A DNA stretch of 64,000 bases from Adenanthera pavonina (lineage: Eukaryota; Streptophyta; Magnoliopsida; Fabales; Fabaceae), in contig JAIVEN010000015.1 of the NCBI GenBank assembly GCA_026686845.1, positions 1,379,001-1,443,000 on the forward strand, in the 5' to 3' direction. The notes beneath the pieces are model-generated. The model was not told the origin of the DNA. It did not search any database and was given only the letters and a program-made list of their open reading frames with translations. A program made the position numbers and the translations under genes. Shown one piece after another: positions 1 through 11,886 of the stretch (position 1 is the first letter of the stretch; every line of letters begins with the position of its first letter).

Positions 1-420
1 AATCTTGTATCGATCTCATGATTCATCCCAAGTGAAAAAGCTCTTGTGCAAACTGAGGAGAGGCACTATGGTTATGTTGAATATGAAGCTGAGGATGGCA
101 AATTTTGTTTCTTGTTCTAGTTTGAAAAACCTCCATATGCTGAGAACAAACAGTTTTTGTTAACACAAGGTCCATTGTGTTGCATTGGGACTATTAATAT
201 TGGATCAAGCTGTGAATATGACGGTGTCATCAAAAGGTGCTCAGGCACTGGCCTAGGCACTGAGACTGAATTGAGGCTCTCCAGGGGCTATGGTACTGAT
301 GGGTTCAAAGTGACGAAGACCATGATACTGATGGTTCTAATGATGTAATGGAGCTGAGGAGCTCTTTTTTGTATTTTAGTATGCATGTTTGGGTTGTCTC
401 ACCCTTTCAGGCTGAGTTGA
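1..420 (+). pseudogene. interrupted, unrecognised reading frame at the left edge
   Basis: Frame 1 is open from about 22 to 348 except for one in-frame TAG at 118-120. It encodes a plausible protein with stretches such as EERHYGYVEYEAEDGKF and SSCEYDGVIKRCSGTG. Near 310 the coding-like signal appears to move to another frame, which reads a very acidic stretch (SDEDHDTDGSNDVMEL). One nonsense codon plus one apparent frame change suggests a decayed coding exon, or the 3' end of a gene whose body lies left of the window. I do not recognise the family. It does not resemble the helicase C-terminus that follows, so it is either a separate relic or intronic sequence of the helicase gene. Confidence 0.3.
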
Positions 421-1120
421 AACTTTTGTTTGGTTGTTTATCGCAATTGACATTTGTTAGAATTATAGGCTGAGTAATTATGCTTTGCTGCATGCTGCAT
501 TAGTTAGGATATACTTTTCCAGTTTCTTTTTCTCATATGGTTAATTGTTAATTTATATCCATGAACTTTTTGAATAGAAGAGAATATTGTTAGATGAACA
601 CAAGATACATGTAAAATGACTTGGAAATGGAAAGGGAAAACAGAAAACAATAAATTAGACCATTTGGTTATCTTATTTTAAGATTTCCTTATATGAAGCC
701 TTGCACAGAACATCAAATAGAAGCCATTGAAATTATGTCCCATAACAGTGCAAAAAATGGTCAAAGCATTGAAAATATGAGCACTCTGCTCCATCCAAAT
801 AATATACCAAAGAATTGAAAAAACGGTTCACCATTGTAAGATTTTGCATTCCTTTGTTTGCCTATTTCATGCCTTACTTCAGGGTCTCAGGCAAGCACTT
901 TTCTTGTGCGCTGCACCCTTAGGCCCTAAAGGACCTAGTGCTTAAACATGTTGCTTCTAGCCAATTAAGGTGGGAAGTTGTAAAAGTCTGAAAGGTTAGA
1001 TTGATGAAAATTGAAGGCTTTCAATTTCTTGGAGCTGCTTTTAGGATTATAATGTAAAACAAGTATCAGTGTATGTCAAGATTAGTGATTAATGTTCGAT
1101 TCTGTTTCTTTTGGTTTCAG
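421..1120. other. AT-rich stretch, probably intron upstream of the first helicase exon seen
   Basis: No supported exon or repeat is seen here. The stretch ends in a pyrimidine-rich acceptor (TTTGGTTTCAG) at 1111-1120, consistent with intron sequence of the RH29-type gene. Confidence 0.4.
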
Positions 1121-3813
1121 CAGTTTTTTGTTCTAAGAGAAAGCCTCAAAGTTTCAAGGATGAGGATTACTACATTAGTTCAATACCCCAAAATCATGTA
1201 GGTCACACTATCTGTGTCCTGTATATTCTCTAGATCACGATTACCTTAAATACTATGTCATTTTTCTATGTGGTTGCCTAGCATTTGACGTTAAAGGTTG
1301 GCTAACTGTATAACTTTTGTTCTGATATTATTGTCAGCACTCTGAAGCAGGTCTTTCAGTCAAGGCTAAGGAAGACTTTTCTTCAAATAGGTATTCACTT
1401 GATTGATCAGCAATATGTCCTTGCTATTAGCAGTAGTGGGGGACGGGTTGGTTTTGAGTGGAATATATAAAATGTGTCCAGATCTTGTAGTCCACCATAA
1501 TTGTGGCTCAGCCTCTAAAATTTTAATTTCATTTGGAACATGCCCTGTCTCTTCTGAAGCAAAACGCAGGAGGATGTAACTGTTTTCTATATTTAATGTT
1601 TGGAATTGGACATAGAGGATTTCAGTGTGATTTATCACTTCCCTACCTCTTGTCTCTTATTTATTTAAGCTTTTATATGATTGGCCCTAATTAGACTTAA
1701 TATTTTAGATTGGAATCAGCTGTCCTTGATCTAGTTGCAGATGACAGTGCTGGCATTCAGAAACAAAAGTCTGTGTATCATTGGGATAAGGTATGTGAGA
1801 CAGTTCTGATCATTAATATTATTGTCATTGTACCCAGAATTCCCCTATTTATCTCATGAAAACTTTTTGTTGGCAGAAAAGTAAAAAGTACATCAAGCTA
1901 AACAACGGTGAGCGTGTTGCTGCAAACGGAAAGGTACCTTATCTATATAACTAATGGAACCAAGCTCCAAATTATTTTCAAATTAACACTAATCTGGAAG
2001 AGTGTAGGTCTAACGAGAGAACTACAAAGAAAATAGTAGAAGACACACCAATGCTAGTAATTGGAGATACAATCTTACTGATTTCTTACTCCTTTGTCCC
2101 ACACCCCTTCTATATATGCGTGTATATGTATATATATACATACCCTCTCAAACCAACTCTCTCTCTCTCTCTCTCTCTCACAGACACACACACACACACA
2201 CACATATTATGTGACTCAGCCTTTGCCCGTTAGATGGGAGCGCATCAATAACACCTCTTCATCTTTGGTTATTTACTACAATATTCTCTTATTTAACTTC
2301 TTATATGACCTAAGGCCTCACATTTATATTCTATACATGATTATAGATAAAGACAGAGGGCGGTGCAAAAGTGAAGGCCACCAAGACTGGTATATATAAG
2401 AAGTGGAAAGAACGGTCACATAATAAGATATCTCTTAAGGGAACAGATAATGAAGGCGATTCTCGTGCATCCACAAGTTCGGCAGGTATGAATTTGCTTC
2501 TTCGCTTGATCTTCTATGTTTATTTGAGTTCTGTAATATTGGAGACTATCTACAAACCAGATGAATATGTAGGAGATTGCATGGGCTGATCTTGTCTTGT
2601 TTCCTGGGGAATAAATTTTGCAGCTATTGCCTGTAAAGTGTATCTAAATATGTTCTAGCTTACCTTGAAAGCTATTACCTGTAAACTTCTTTACTGAGAA
2701 AGAGCTTTGGGTTTACTAGTGGAATGAGGTGAAGGTAAAATGATTGGAAAGCCTGCCACCTATTATCAGGCTAGTGTAACAGGTGTACAGATTCAAGATG
2801 AACTGGAGTAGGCTGCATCTAAATTTGCCTCATTATATGATAGTTATGAGCTATGACTCGTTCTAGATGAAAACAAAAATTTAGAGGAATGAAAACAAAA
2901 ATTCACTGTTTCCAGCCAGTCGTTGTATTTTTATAATTACTTGATGCATTCTAGGGAGAGATGAAAACAAAAATTTTGAGGAATGATTTAATTGTAGCTC
3001 AATCATCCCTGCATCAGGTGGACAATTCCCGCATCCGCATGTTTTGGAATGTGTTTTTACTTAATACTTTAAATCAGACCCATTTCAACAAAATCATGAA
3101 TCTTTTCTTTGTAATTGATGCATTTTCTTAAGTTGTTTTTGTAAGTTTCCTGTGGAATGGGGAACAATTCTTACTTAGACTCTGTCTATAAAAAATTAGT
3201 AGACCAATCCAATCATGAATAAACTTGTCAACACATTATTGGACCTCTCTGTGTTTTTCACTTTTGATATGCTTTTATGTTCGATCATGGTTGGTTTGAT
3301 CTAATAATTTTTTGAAGACTCCATTCACCTTATGAATCTCTTGTTCATTGCTTGCTGGTAGCGTGACTACTGTTTTATAATGTCAAATAACAAGGTACTG
3401 TTGCAATCAATTTTATGCTAGTATTGGTAGAGCTTATCCGTCCACTCATTCACAGATATTATGAAGTGCTGCTACTATGTCAAGTTAAATGATTAAGCGC
3501 TGATGCTATGGCAAGTTAAATGTTTAAAAAATAGGAAATTCTTTTATCATTTGATTCTATTATGTTCCTTCATTTAGGGTATTCCCGAGGTGGTCCCCGA
3601 AAATTCAAAGGCAGCAAGAAGCAGCATTCAGTGCCAAATGCTCATATGCGTTCAGAGATTAAAGATCTAGAGCAAATTCGAAAGGAAAGGCAGAAAAAGG
3701 CCAGTAGACTTTCTTATTTAAAGAGCCAGTCTACTAAGAAGGGTAAAAAATTTGGTAAAAATGGAAACAAGGGAAAGGGTGGTGGACATGGAAAAAAAGG
3801 AAAGGCAAGGTAA
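1121..3813 (+). CDS. RH29: DEAD-box ATP-dependent RNA helicase 29-like (Dbp10/DDX54 type), C-terminal exons only
   Basis: Six exons fit GT-AG rules in one continuous frame: 1121-1197, 1338-1390, 1709-1790, 1877-1933, 2347-2485 and 3578-3813 (stop TAA at 3811). The joined product has the hallmarks of the Dbp10/DDX54 C-terminus: FKDEDYYISSIPQNH, then LESAVLDLVADDSAG, YHWDKKSKKYIKLNNGERV, and a basic tail with GYSRGGPRKFKG and a GKGGGHGKKGK run. In this family the C-terminal DBP10CT region follows the helicase core. The proteins are nucleolar and act in assembly of the large ribosomal subunit; the basic tail probably binds RNA or directs nucleolar localisation. The helicase core motifs are not in the window, so the gene is cut by the left edge, and the first exon boundary (1121) is the least certain. 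The fifth intron contains nothing recognisable, and the fourth carries a CT/CA microsatellite. Identification rests on remembered family similarity. Confidence 0.85.
2157..2207. repeat. (TC)n(CA)n compound microsatellite in helicase intron
   Basis: About ten CT dinucleotides run directly into about ten CA dinucleotides within the intron 1934-2346. Apparent ORFs here are repeat artefacts. Confidence 0.9.
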
Positions 3814-3847
3814 GATTGTCAGTAACATTGTGGATGGAAATCTCTAT

Positions 3848-4038
3848 TGCTATGTTTGGTAGGAAGAAATTATTTTGAGGGAAATGGAAAGGGAGAAGGA
3901 AAAAGAGAGAAGAATTTCATAAAAGAACTATTTTATATTTATAGAAAGTTTGAATGATGTGTACTAAACAAATTTCATAGGAATTTTTCTCTCATTCTCC
4001 CTTTCATGAGACCTCTTTCATATGTACCAAACCTAGCC
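3848..4038. mobile_element. small MITE-like element in the helicase 3' UTR/downstream region
   Basis: The ends form an inverted repeat: TGCTATGTTTGGTA at 3848-3861 and TACCAAACCTAGCC at 4025-4038. The inversion continues inward as purine-rich (GGAAAGGGAGAAGGA) against pyrimidine-rich (TCTCATTCTCCCTTTC) arms. TAT flanks both sides as a possible 3-bp target duplication. There is no coding capacity. It starts 34 bp after the helicase stop codon, so it may lie in the 3' UTR. Confidence 0.5.
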
Positions 4039-4259
4039 TATGTTTTTAAATATTTAGATGTAGGGAAAGCGAGGATCAGAAGAGAGAAAAGAACTGGAGG
4101 AATGGCCCAAGTCAAGTGAGGAGGAAAGTAAAATATCTGTTTGCCCTCCCTTGTACCAGGCAGTTTTGTTAGTTAAGTACAAGGTTTCTTATATTATTGC
4201 CGTTGTGTAGTTCTCATTTTTGCTCTCTTCTTCTCCATTGCTTTTCTCAATGATGGTAT

Positions 4260-6680
4260 ATTTTTTAAGATTTTCAGCTGCAACTTCCTTTGGTGGCTTC
4301 TTACTTCATTTTTCATTTTTTTAAAATCATGATTTTGTTTATTCTGTCAAAAGAAAAAAAATCTAATTTGAATCTTATACATTTACAAAAATATGCGTAT
4401 ATTTAGAAAAATATAATAAAAAAAAAGATGATAAATATGGAGATGAGATGGAAGCTTCTCATGTTTGTTTATATTATTTTTCTAACGAATACATGAATTA
4501 AAGAACGTATCTATTGAAATTTTAATATGGCATCGATTTATGATTTACTAGTCTAATCATAATCAAATTATAATCAAATACTGCTTGCTTTAAATATTAT
4601 ATTTTTAACAAATATCGTGGCATTAGTATGATTAAAACGGCGGACGATTTCATATCTTATCTTTCATGTTTGTATTCATACGAATAAATATATGTAGTAG
4701 AGTGAAAAATGGGAGAATATAGGTATAAAAATAAAATGAGTTTTACACACTTGTATTTTTTTGCTATTATTTTCTCTTTAAAATGTAGATGATCCAATTT
4801 GATAAATTTCAAACTGAACCTTTTACGTATAAAAAAGTGAGTGTGTCTATATATATATATATACACATACATATATATACATCTACACACACACACATTC
4901 TATACTTAGACTTCGTGAAATATTTATTTCATTCTTTCAACTTTTTTGACGTGCTTCATTGTAATCTTTTTTTAAAAAAATTCAAGCATTTCAGTAAAAT
5001 TGAAATGTTGAAACTTGAAAAGTGGGTATGATTTTTGAAAAAAATATTTAACATCACTTTTCAAAGCCAAGCACAAGATATCTAGTTATAGGCATAAAAA
5101 TTCGATGTGGATTTTACACAAAGAACCTTTCTTTCTTTTTTTTTTTTTTTGGGTAGGAACCTTTCTTTTATACCAGTCTCTTTAATATCAGGCCCTCCAC
5201 TCTAATTAGGTTTTGGATTAAATATCCTTTTGTGCAATTTATGGAACAGTCTAATAACTGGTTTTAACATTAAAATGAGTTTTGAACCTTTATTGCGTTT
5301 TCTCTACTTCTGTTTTTTGGTATCTCGTCACATTTTTGGGCTACCATCAAGGGCCTATCTTTATATTTTTTTTTGTTCAATTTTTTTTTAAGTGTTGCTT
5401 GGTAGAGGATGCGGATAGATGTAGGATCTCTCCACCATGTAATCAAAGCGAAACATGTAAAGTCCCAAATCTTGAGAAATTTAGGTTAAAAATTTCTAAA
5501 ACTATAATTATTTCAAAGACCAATACTATTACTATATTTTAAAAGACTTATTATTAAATTTTAAGAAAATTATTATTAAGTTTTAAAAACTTACTCTTAT
5601 CTACTTAAAAGTATTAACTTTCTTAATACTTTTTTTTTGCCAACAACTTAGTAACAAATTTTCATTTTTCAGAATGATTATAATTTTTAACATGTTTTTA
5701 GCTAAAATTTTGATAAATAAAAAATATTTCTGCCATAAAAAAATAGAATAGAAATTGAAATGAAGATAAGAAATATATTTTACAACATAAAATTATGTTT
5801 GATTTGATAAAAATAAATGAAAACAAATTTACTTTTATCTTATTTGAGAAATTTAATTTTTATTTATTTGGTAGAATAAAAGTTATTTTTTTCTGGGCTT
5901 GACTGACAAATATATTATTATATTATGCAAGTTTTTTTTTCCCCAAAATGTTACGCAAGTGATTGATAATAGCGAAACTCACAATATACTCAGCAGCGGC
6001 TAGCAACACCGTCGCTCACAACGTAATCTTTCCTATTCCGTCAGTCACTGCCATTGCCGGCAACACCTGACTCTTACTTTCGCTCGCACATATCTTTCAC
6101 ACTTCCTGTGTTCATCACTGCTACTTTTTCCTTCGGTTTTATTTCTATTTCTTCACATAAAATTACGCTTAGAGCTCCAATCTAGACACACTAAATGTAG
6201 CGTTTTGATTCATCAACTCAGAGTTGATTTTGTTTTGGCTTTTGAAAGATAGATTTTCTTCTCTATTTTTTGTTTCATATTGGCAAAATTTAGATGATTT
6301 GTTTGGCATAGTCGGTATCATTGTAAGAGTTTGGTTAGTTCTTTTTATCCTGCATTAGTTTGGCCTAGGCGCTATTGTGAAATTTTGTTTTGGGTTGTGG
6401 AGGTAATATGTGTTTATAACATGTTAAAGTTAATAGTATAAATATATATATTACAATTATTCTTTACAGGTTTTTATATTTTGAAGATGGTGAATGATTT
6501 TTTATTTTTAACATCATAAATTTTTTTTTCTATATATAAGTAATCAAATGATTATTTAATCATTCATCTCCAATATAATTTTGCATTTTATTTCCAATTA
6601 TATTTATGGCCAAGAAAGCTTTTTCAATTGTTTCATTTACCACTTGTAGTATTAAATTAGAAATAAATACACCAATGATT
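4260..6680. other. AT-rich intergenic region
   Basis: There is no supportable gene. It contains a (TA)n/(CA)n microsatellite at about 4847-4895, several poly-A/T runs, and a somewhat GC-richer patch at 5980-6120 that I could not assign. Confidence 0.6.
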
Positions 6681-6683
6681 GCA

Positions 6684-6855
6684 TGGGACTTGGATTCTTT
6701 GTAGTGCCTATCTCCTTCAATTGCTCAAGTGCATTATATTGAAGGAAGATAAATTTATTATATATAAAATAAAAATATAAAAATAATATAAATATCTTAA
6801 CTTTTACATTGCACTTGAGCAATTATGGAAAATGGGTATTGCAAGGGATCCAAAT
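6684..6855. mobile_element. MITE-like element with about 48-bp terminal inverted repeats
   Basis: The left arm (from GGACTTGGATTC to CAATTGCTCAAGTGCA) is mirrored by the right arm (from TGCACTTGAGCAATT to GGGATCCAAATC), with an AT-only spacer of about 70 bp. There is no coding capacity. Clear target duplications were not identified, so the superfamily is unassigned. Confidence 0.55.
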
Positions 6856-7385
6856 CTTATTGTATGACATATTTTTTGACCAATTTTAAAAATGCATTAT
6901 CAAAAAATACATTTATAAAATGATTTTCATGCTAATTATTTAGTGCTAAATGCTCTATAAAAAAATTATGAATGATAAAATTGAGTTAAATGAATTAATT
7001 TATCTTTATTAAACACAAAAAAATGAATCATTTGGATTTAAAAAGTTAAAATATAGATATGTGATTTATAAAATAAATATATAATATGTAAAATAAAAAT
7101 ATATAAAATAGATATTATATGCGTAGAAGTGTTTGGTAAAAAATTATATAGCATTAGAGCTAATGGGAAAATAGTACTTAATTAGAGTCTACTTAAATTA
7201 ATTTAATTAATTAAGATTATATAACATAATTTTATTGTTAATTATTTTTACTGTATAATCTATTTTGATTTCACTTATTTTTTTAAGAAGAAGAATCGAT
7301 GATATTTTGATAATTTTCTTAGAGGGTTATGTGGCATTTTCATTGCCTTTTCTCTAAAAAAAAAAAAAAGAAATAGAAAAGAAAT
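6856..7385. other. AT-rich intergenic region before the bL20 gene
   Basis: Very AT-rich; no gene or clear repeat is seen. The bL20 promoter should lie at its right end. Confidence 0.5.
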
Positions 7386-7387
7386 AA

Positions 7388-8042
7388 AAGAATAAAACTA
7401 ACCCTAGCCTTTTCGCAGCCGACACACGTGCAATCATCGGCCACCATTTCTCTGAAATTCTTTCCTTCATTCTATCATTTCCTTCCAATTTTTCTTCGAT
7501 TTTCGGCCTTCTTCCATTTCCAGCAGCGGCCTTCCCTTCTCCATCACTTTTCTTGCCGTCTCTCACTCTCTCCACGGTGCTCCACAATTTTCCGGCGGAG
7601 CAACTAGCTTACACAACCAGAATTTTAGTGGGGGCAATTGCCCACACAACCAAAACCATAAATCCGTCCTTGCCTTCCTCTCTATTGCTAGGTAGAGATC
7701 TCTTGCCCTTATTTAGAGTTGTGCCTCTCTCTTTGTCAGGTCCTTTTTTCCCGAATTAATAGCTGAAATGATGATATTGTTGGTTCTAATTTCTGGGAGT
7801 TATCATTTACTTCGATTTCTGAGCTTATTGTCTCCGTTTTATTTGCATCATATCATGATATTTCTTTTCCCTTGCTAGTCATAATAACGGGATTCCAGAA
7901 AGAGTTGTTGAAACTGTTCTTACCTTCTCACTGATTACCAACCCGATACGAATGTAAAGATATTAAGAAAATCGTACAACTATTTTAATTGGGACTTTTA
8001 TTTTGATAATCTTCCGTTGGATGAATGGAATTATGATTGCAG
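7388..8042 (+). promoter_or_regulatory. probable 5' UTR exon and 5' UTR intron of the bL20 gene
   Basis: At 7398 the composition changes abruptly to a CT-rich leader beginning AACCCTAGCC, a common plant 5' UTR motif for translation-related genes. A plausible donor (GCTAG|GTAGAG) lies at about 7691. A TTGCAG acceptor ends at 8042, 22 bp before the start codon. The splice sites are inferred; the exact transcription start is not visible. Confidence 0.45.
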
Positions 8043-8064
8043 CCCACATTAACACAAGAAGAAA

Positions 8065-10675
8065 ATGAATAAGGATAAGATCTTCAAGCTAGCCAAGGGC
8101 TTCCGTGGGAGAGCCAAGAATTGCATAAGGATAGCTAGGGAAAGGGTGGAGAAGGCCTTGCAATATTCCTACAGAGACCGCCGTAACAAAAAGAGGGATA
8201 TGCGTTCCCTCTGGATCCAACGGATTAATGCTGGCACCCGCATTCATGGTGTATGCATCCCACTGCTTTTTCCTCTTATTATTAATTTGCAGAGGATTGA
8301 TCTTTGTAGTTATTACTTATATAAGATACTAATCATTGCCCTTTATGCAGGCATCAAAGTTCTGTATAATTTTTAATCCTAATGGCCCTGTTATTATTAA
8401 GCTTTCTCTAACTTTTCTATATTTATTTTATTTTCATATCTTATGACTTGCAAATGTATTTATATGTTCATTAATCTCATAAAATCTAAGTTTAATTTTG
8501 ATATTAAAATTTTTTTTTTAACATGCCTTTTGGACTTCCCTCTTAATATTATTGTTTCACATGGTATTTGAAATTCAAGAGAACGAGCTATGGAAGCATT
8601 GGCTGCTGTCATAATTTAACTGCACGGCTCCTTTAAATAGGTTGCATGAATACTTTAAGGTCATATAGTAGTGTTGTTCTGATGGATTGTTCTAGATTTC
8701 TCGTCTTGTTACCTTTTTTATATCATTAGACTGACTTCCCTGTTCTACTGTTTATGCCAGTTTTCTCCTCTTCACCTCTTAGATTAGTGTCCACAGATTA
8801 TTCATGGTTTGTGGATCAACTTTTCTTTGGTCACATGTTTATCAAAAATATGGTTTTCACTTGCATTTGGGATTGGAAATGTCATTGTGTTCCGAAGTCT
8901 CCAATCATTTCAAAGTGTCATGTTGTTCTGAGCGATCTCTATTTTCTTCAGTTTCTTCAATAAAATGTATGCACTAGCTTTAGTTTTTAGAAAATCAAAA
9001 CAGGTCTCTGTAATATAATATTTTTTACTGCTAATCTGATCAACTGTTGGTTAAGAATAAAAGTAATTTCCTTGCTCAGAGAAATCTTCCTTTAATCGAT
9101 TTAAAAATGTTAAGGATGTCAAGAGAAGGGTACAGCAGAATAAGGAGGTCCCAACAAAAATGGAAGTATGGATCTTGGATGTAATATAGTTAGCTCAGAA
9201 GGGATCAAAATTGTTTGTTGCTTTTAGTAATTGAATTAATCTGGCTTGCATGTGGTCATTACATGAATCAAACATTCTTCTGAATTGTTTGATTTTATAT
9301 ATTTCTGCCATTTGGTTGATAATTCCTGGTGCTTTCAGCTGATGGATAGTTTCCCATTTGAATGAGCACTTCCTGTTTTCCATTTGTGAGCTCCCTAGTT
9401 TATACTTTATTGGACTGATTCTGGTTTTACTTGTAGTTCCAGTTCTTCTTATCAGTAAGGAAGGGATGTCATGCCCTGGAGTGTGAGGATACAAAGATTT
9501 TTTTCTAAGTTGTGAAACGTGAAACACATTTTATAAACTTGTGTCCCATATTTTTTCAGCAGCTTGTAAGGCCCATCAAACCTCCGTGCAAGTTCTTATT
9601 TTGCTTCTTTGTTGATGTCTTCATTTTGTATGGCAGCTTCAAATGCATAGTCTCTGATCACAAATTCCACTTCCCTCATTTTTGTCAGCTCGTTCTTTCA
9701 TATACATCCGAGCTTTCTTTAAATGGCTTTTTAACTCCGCTAAAATCAAGTTTCTCTCCTTCATAGCTATGTTGACCTCCTCTACGGCTGAGTAACTATC
9801 TTCCCACTTGAGTAATGTAGTAACATCCCTCCCATATAAATCTTTGAAAGCTGACATGCCAATGGAGCAATTGTACGAGTATTGAACCTAAACTCTACTC
9901 AGGGTAACTACTTAATCGATTTTGTTGGTTTCCCTTACACAAAGTAACACAAATAAGTCATTGAGTCCCTAAACTTAAATTAGCAACTTCAATCTGTCCA
10001 TCTGACTATGGTTGGGATCCCATGGGGTTATACAACCTCCTTAACAAACAGGGCAGCCTCTTCTTTGACTGTAAATTGGTGAGTTGATCAACTACCACCT
10101 GAATTGTATTCTATGTAAATTGGTGAGTTGATCAACTACCACCTGAATTGTATTCTATCTACTGGACTTAGGCAAACCAGTGATGAAATCCATAGAGTAT
10201 GGGTAGGAGCTGGGGGATTCCAGTTGGGCTCATGGCCTGACACTTATTTCTTTGACATGCACATTGAGCCATGTAGACTTGCACATATCTCTTCATTTCT
10301 CTGCAGCATACTAATCCTGGTTTAATTATTGGTAAAATGGTCTTTGGCAACCACAGGTGCACATACCCTTAAAAGTAATTTTTTTCTTTTTAGTTTCTTT
10401 CATTTTTAAAGCAGTATTAGATATATCTTAGTGCATTAGCTCTGGAGTGTTCAATTTTTTAATCTGTCATTTGCCTCCTTGCTTTTATTAACCAGGTGAA
10501 CTACGGGAACTTCATGCATGGGCTGATGAAGGAGAACGTCCAGCTTAACAGAAAGGTTTTGTCAGAGCTTTCCATGCATGAACCATATAGCTTCAAAGCC
10601 TTGGTGGACATATCCCGAAATGCATTTCCTGGAAACAAAAATGTGGTGATTCCTCCTAGAAAGGTGTCCTTTTAA
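8065..10675 (+). CDS. bL20-type ribosomal protein L20, organellar (probably mitochondrial)
   Basis: There are two exons, 8065-8250 and 10496-10675, joined in phase 0 to encode 121 aa, the usual length for bL20. The start MNKDKIFKLAKGFRGRAKN carries the conserved FRGRAKN segment. It is followed by YRDRRNKKRDMRSLWIQRINAG, and the second exon gives NYGNFMHGLMKENVQLNRKVLSELS, all typical of L20. bL20 binds 23S-type rRNA early in assembly of the large ribosomal subunit. There is no long transit peptide, as in plant nuclear-encoded mitochondrial L20, where the basic N-terminus is thought to serve for targeting. The single coding intron (2,245 bp) contains a gypsy retrotransposon remnant. A 5' UTR intron is likely. 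The mitochondrial rather than plastid location is inferred from the family, since plastid L20 is normally encoded in the plastid genome. Confidence 0.9.
9195..10362 (-). mobile_element. Ty3/gypsy retrotransposon remnant (integrase and C-terminal region) in the bL20 intron
   Basis: Reading on the minus strand, 10362-10168 resembles the integrase zinc-finger region and start of the core (REMKRYVQVYMAQCACQRNK, then QAMSPTGIPQLLPI). 9857-9639 matches the integrase C-terminal region (SAFKDLYGRDVTTLLKWE, ERNLILAELKSHL). 9527-9195 begins MFHVSQLRKKSLYPH, the segment that normally follows. The order is correct for a gypsy pol 3' end, but frames are broken and much of the catalytic core is missing. 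No LTRs were recognised. It is opposite in orientation to the host gene. A 45-bp tandem duplication lies within it. Confidence 0.75.
10069..10158. repeat. 45-bp tandem duplication
   Basis: A unit beginning TGTAAATTGGTGAGTTGATC and ending GAATTGTATTCTAT occurs twice in immediate succession, apparently without mismatches. It lies inside the gypsy remnant and implies a recent local duplication. Confidence 0.85.
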
Positions 10676-11621
10676 AGCATTTGCCATTTAAGCGGTAGTT
10701 TAGTTTACAATGGAATCGTTCGGTATCTTTTTGGATATTTTCTCCTGTGTACTCAGTTAATTATTGCACTGCGAAAAAAACTTTAAATGACATTATAACA
10801 AGTTATCAGTGCAAGACCTAATAATAGTTATAAAATCATAGTTAAAAACATATTATCTTTAAACATTGCTAAGGCAGGTTCTAACCAAGGTTTAGATAAT
10901 AATTTTAGTAATGATCCTTAAAATTGTCTTTAAGACGCTAGTAAAATTTTTAGGAATTTTTTTATTGGTATGAACCAAAAGGATCTTTCTCATTCAATAG
11001 CATATTATACAGAGTCAGAGAGGGGTAAATTGCGAAGCTCGAAACTAATACTGTACGTCAATTATGTTGTTTTGATTTGCCTAACAAGGTAACCAATGGG
11101 TTCCTTCATTGCACAGTTTTTTGGGGATTCAGTAATTAAGGATAAAAAAGAATGCAAATGTAATTGAACCTAGTGAATTATTTTACTTTTTTGCAATGAT
11201 GTGCAAATTCAAATGATTTGAAATTTACACAAACAGAATAATGATGCATTGTATTTCAAATAAAACATGCTGCATTCCAATTACTGCTTCTAACACGCTA
11301 AGAAAAAACAGAAACAAAGAAGTTACATTATCATCTAAACCAATATTATGTTGCTAATTCATTCTTCCTCTCGATCGATCCTTGTGTGTATCAGATTTTT
11401 TTTCCAAGGACGAAGTTCTTAGTTGGTATGTACAGTACGCGCCCTGAGTATTTCAATTAAAATCCCACATCCAAAACACAAGGCTACTATTCTCCAATCA
11501 ATTCCAAAATTGTCGTCAGAGTCAAAGGTTAATAAAGACAGTGGCAACAAAGCCCTCATTTCTGTTATACAAAACTACGATTAGCTATTAGTGTTCCGCA
11601 CACACCCCTTTAAAAGAAATA
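10676..11621. other. bL20 3' flank, no gene seen
   Basis: AT-rich; presumably contains the bL20 3' UTR in its first few hundred bases. No further gene or repeat was identified. Confidence 0.5.
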
Positions 11622-11886
11622 CTCCATCCGGTCTTATATATAGGATCTTTTGTCTTGGTCCTAAATATAAGATCCTTTACAATATACGAGGTGGTATTTA
11701 TTATGCATTTTCAAAAAAATGCTCCTATTTAATATATTCAAAGAGAAAAAGAGAGAGATTAAATAAGAGTAGTTTTGGAAAAAGGTTGAAATTTTTGAAG
11801 AAATCGAGGTAATTAATTAGTTTTAACTCCCTTTCTTAATTCGCGTGATTCGGTTAAAATTGTCTTATATATAGGACCAGAGGGAG
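11622..11886. mobile_element. Stowaway-like MITE, copy 1 (265 bp)
   Basis: The ends CTCCATCCGGTCTTATATAT and ATATATAGGACCAGAGGGAG are inverted repeats, flanked on both sides by TA, the expected Stowaway (Tc1/mariner) target duplication. There is no coding capacity. A second copy of identical length lies at 48755-49019 and matches over most of its length, so the boundaries support each other. Confidence 0.85.

Noticed and set aside
2051..2399. overlapping plus-strand frames over the CT/CA repeat
   Set aside because: Repeat-encoded; they lie in a helicase intron.
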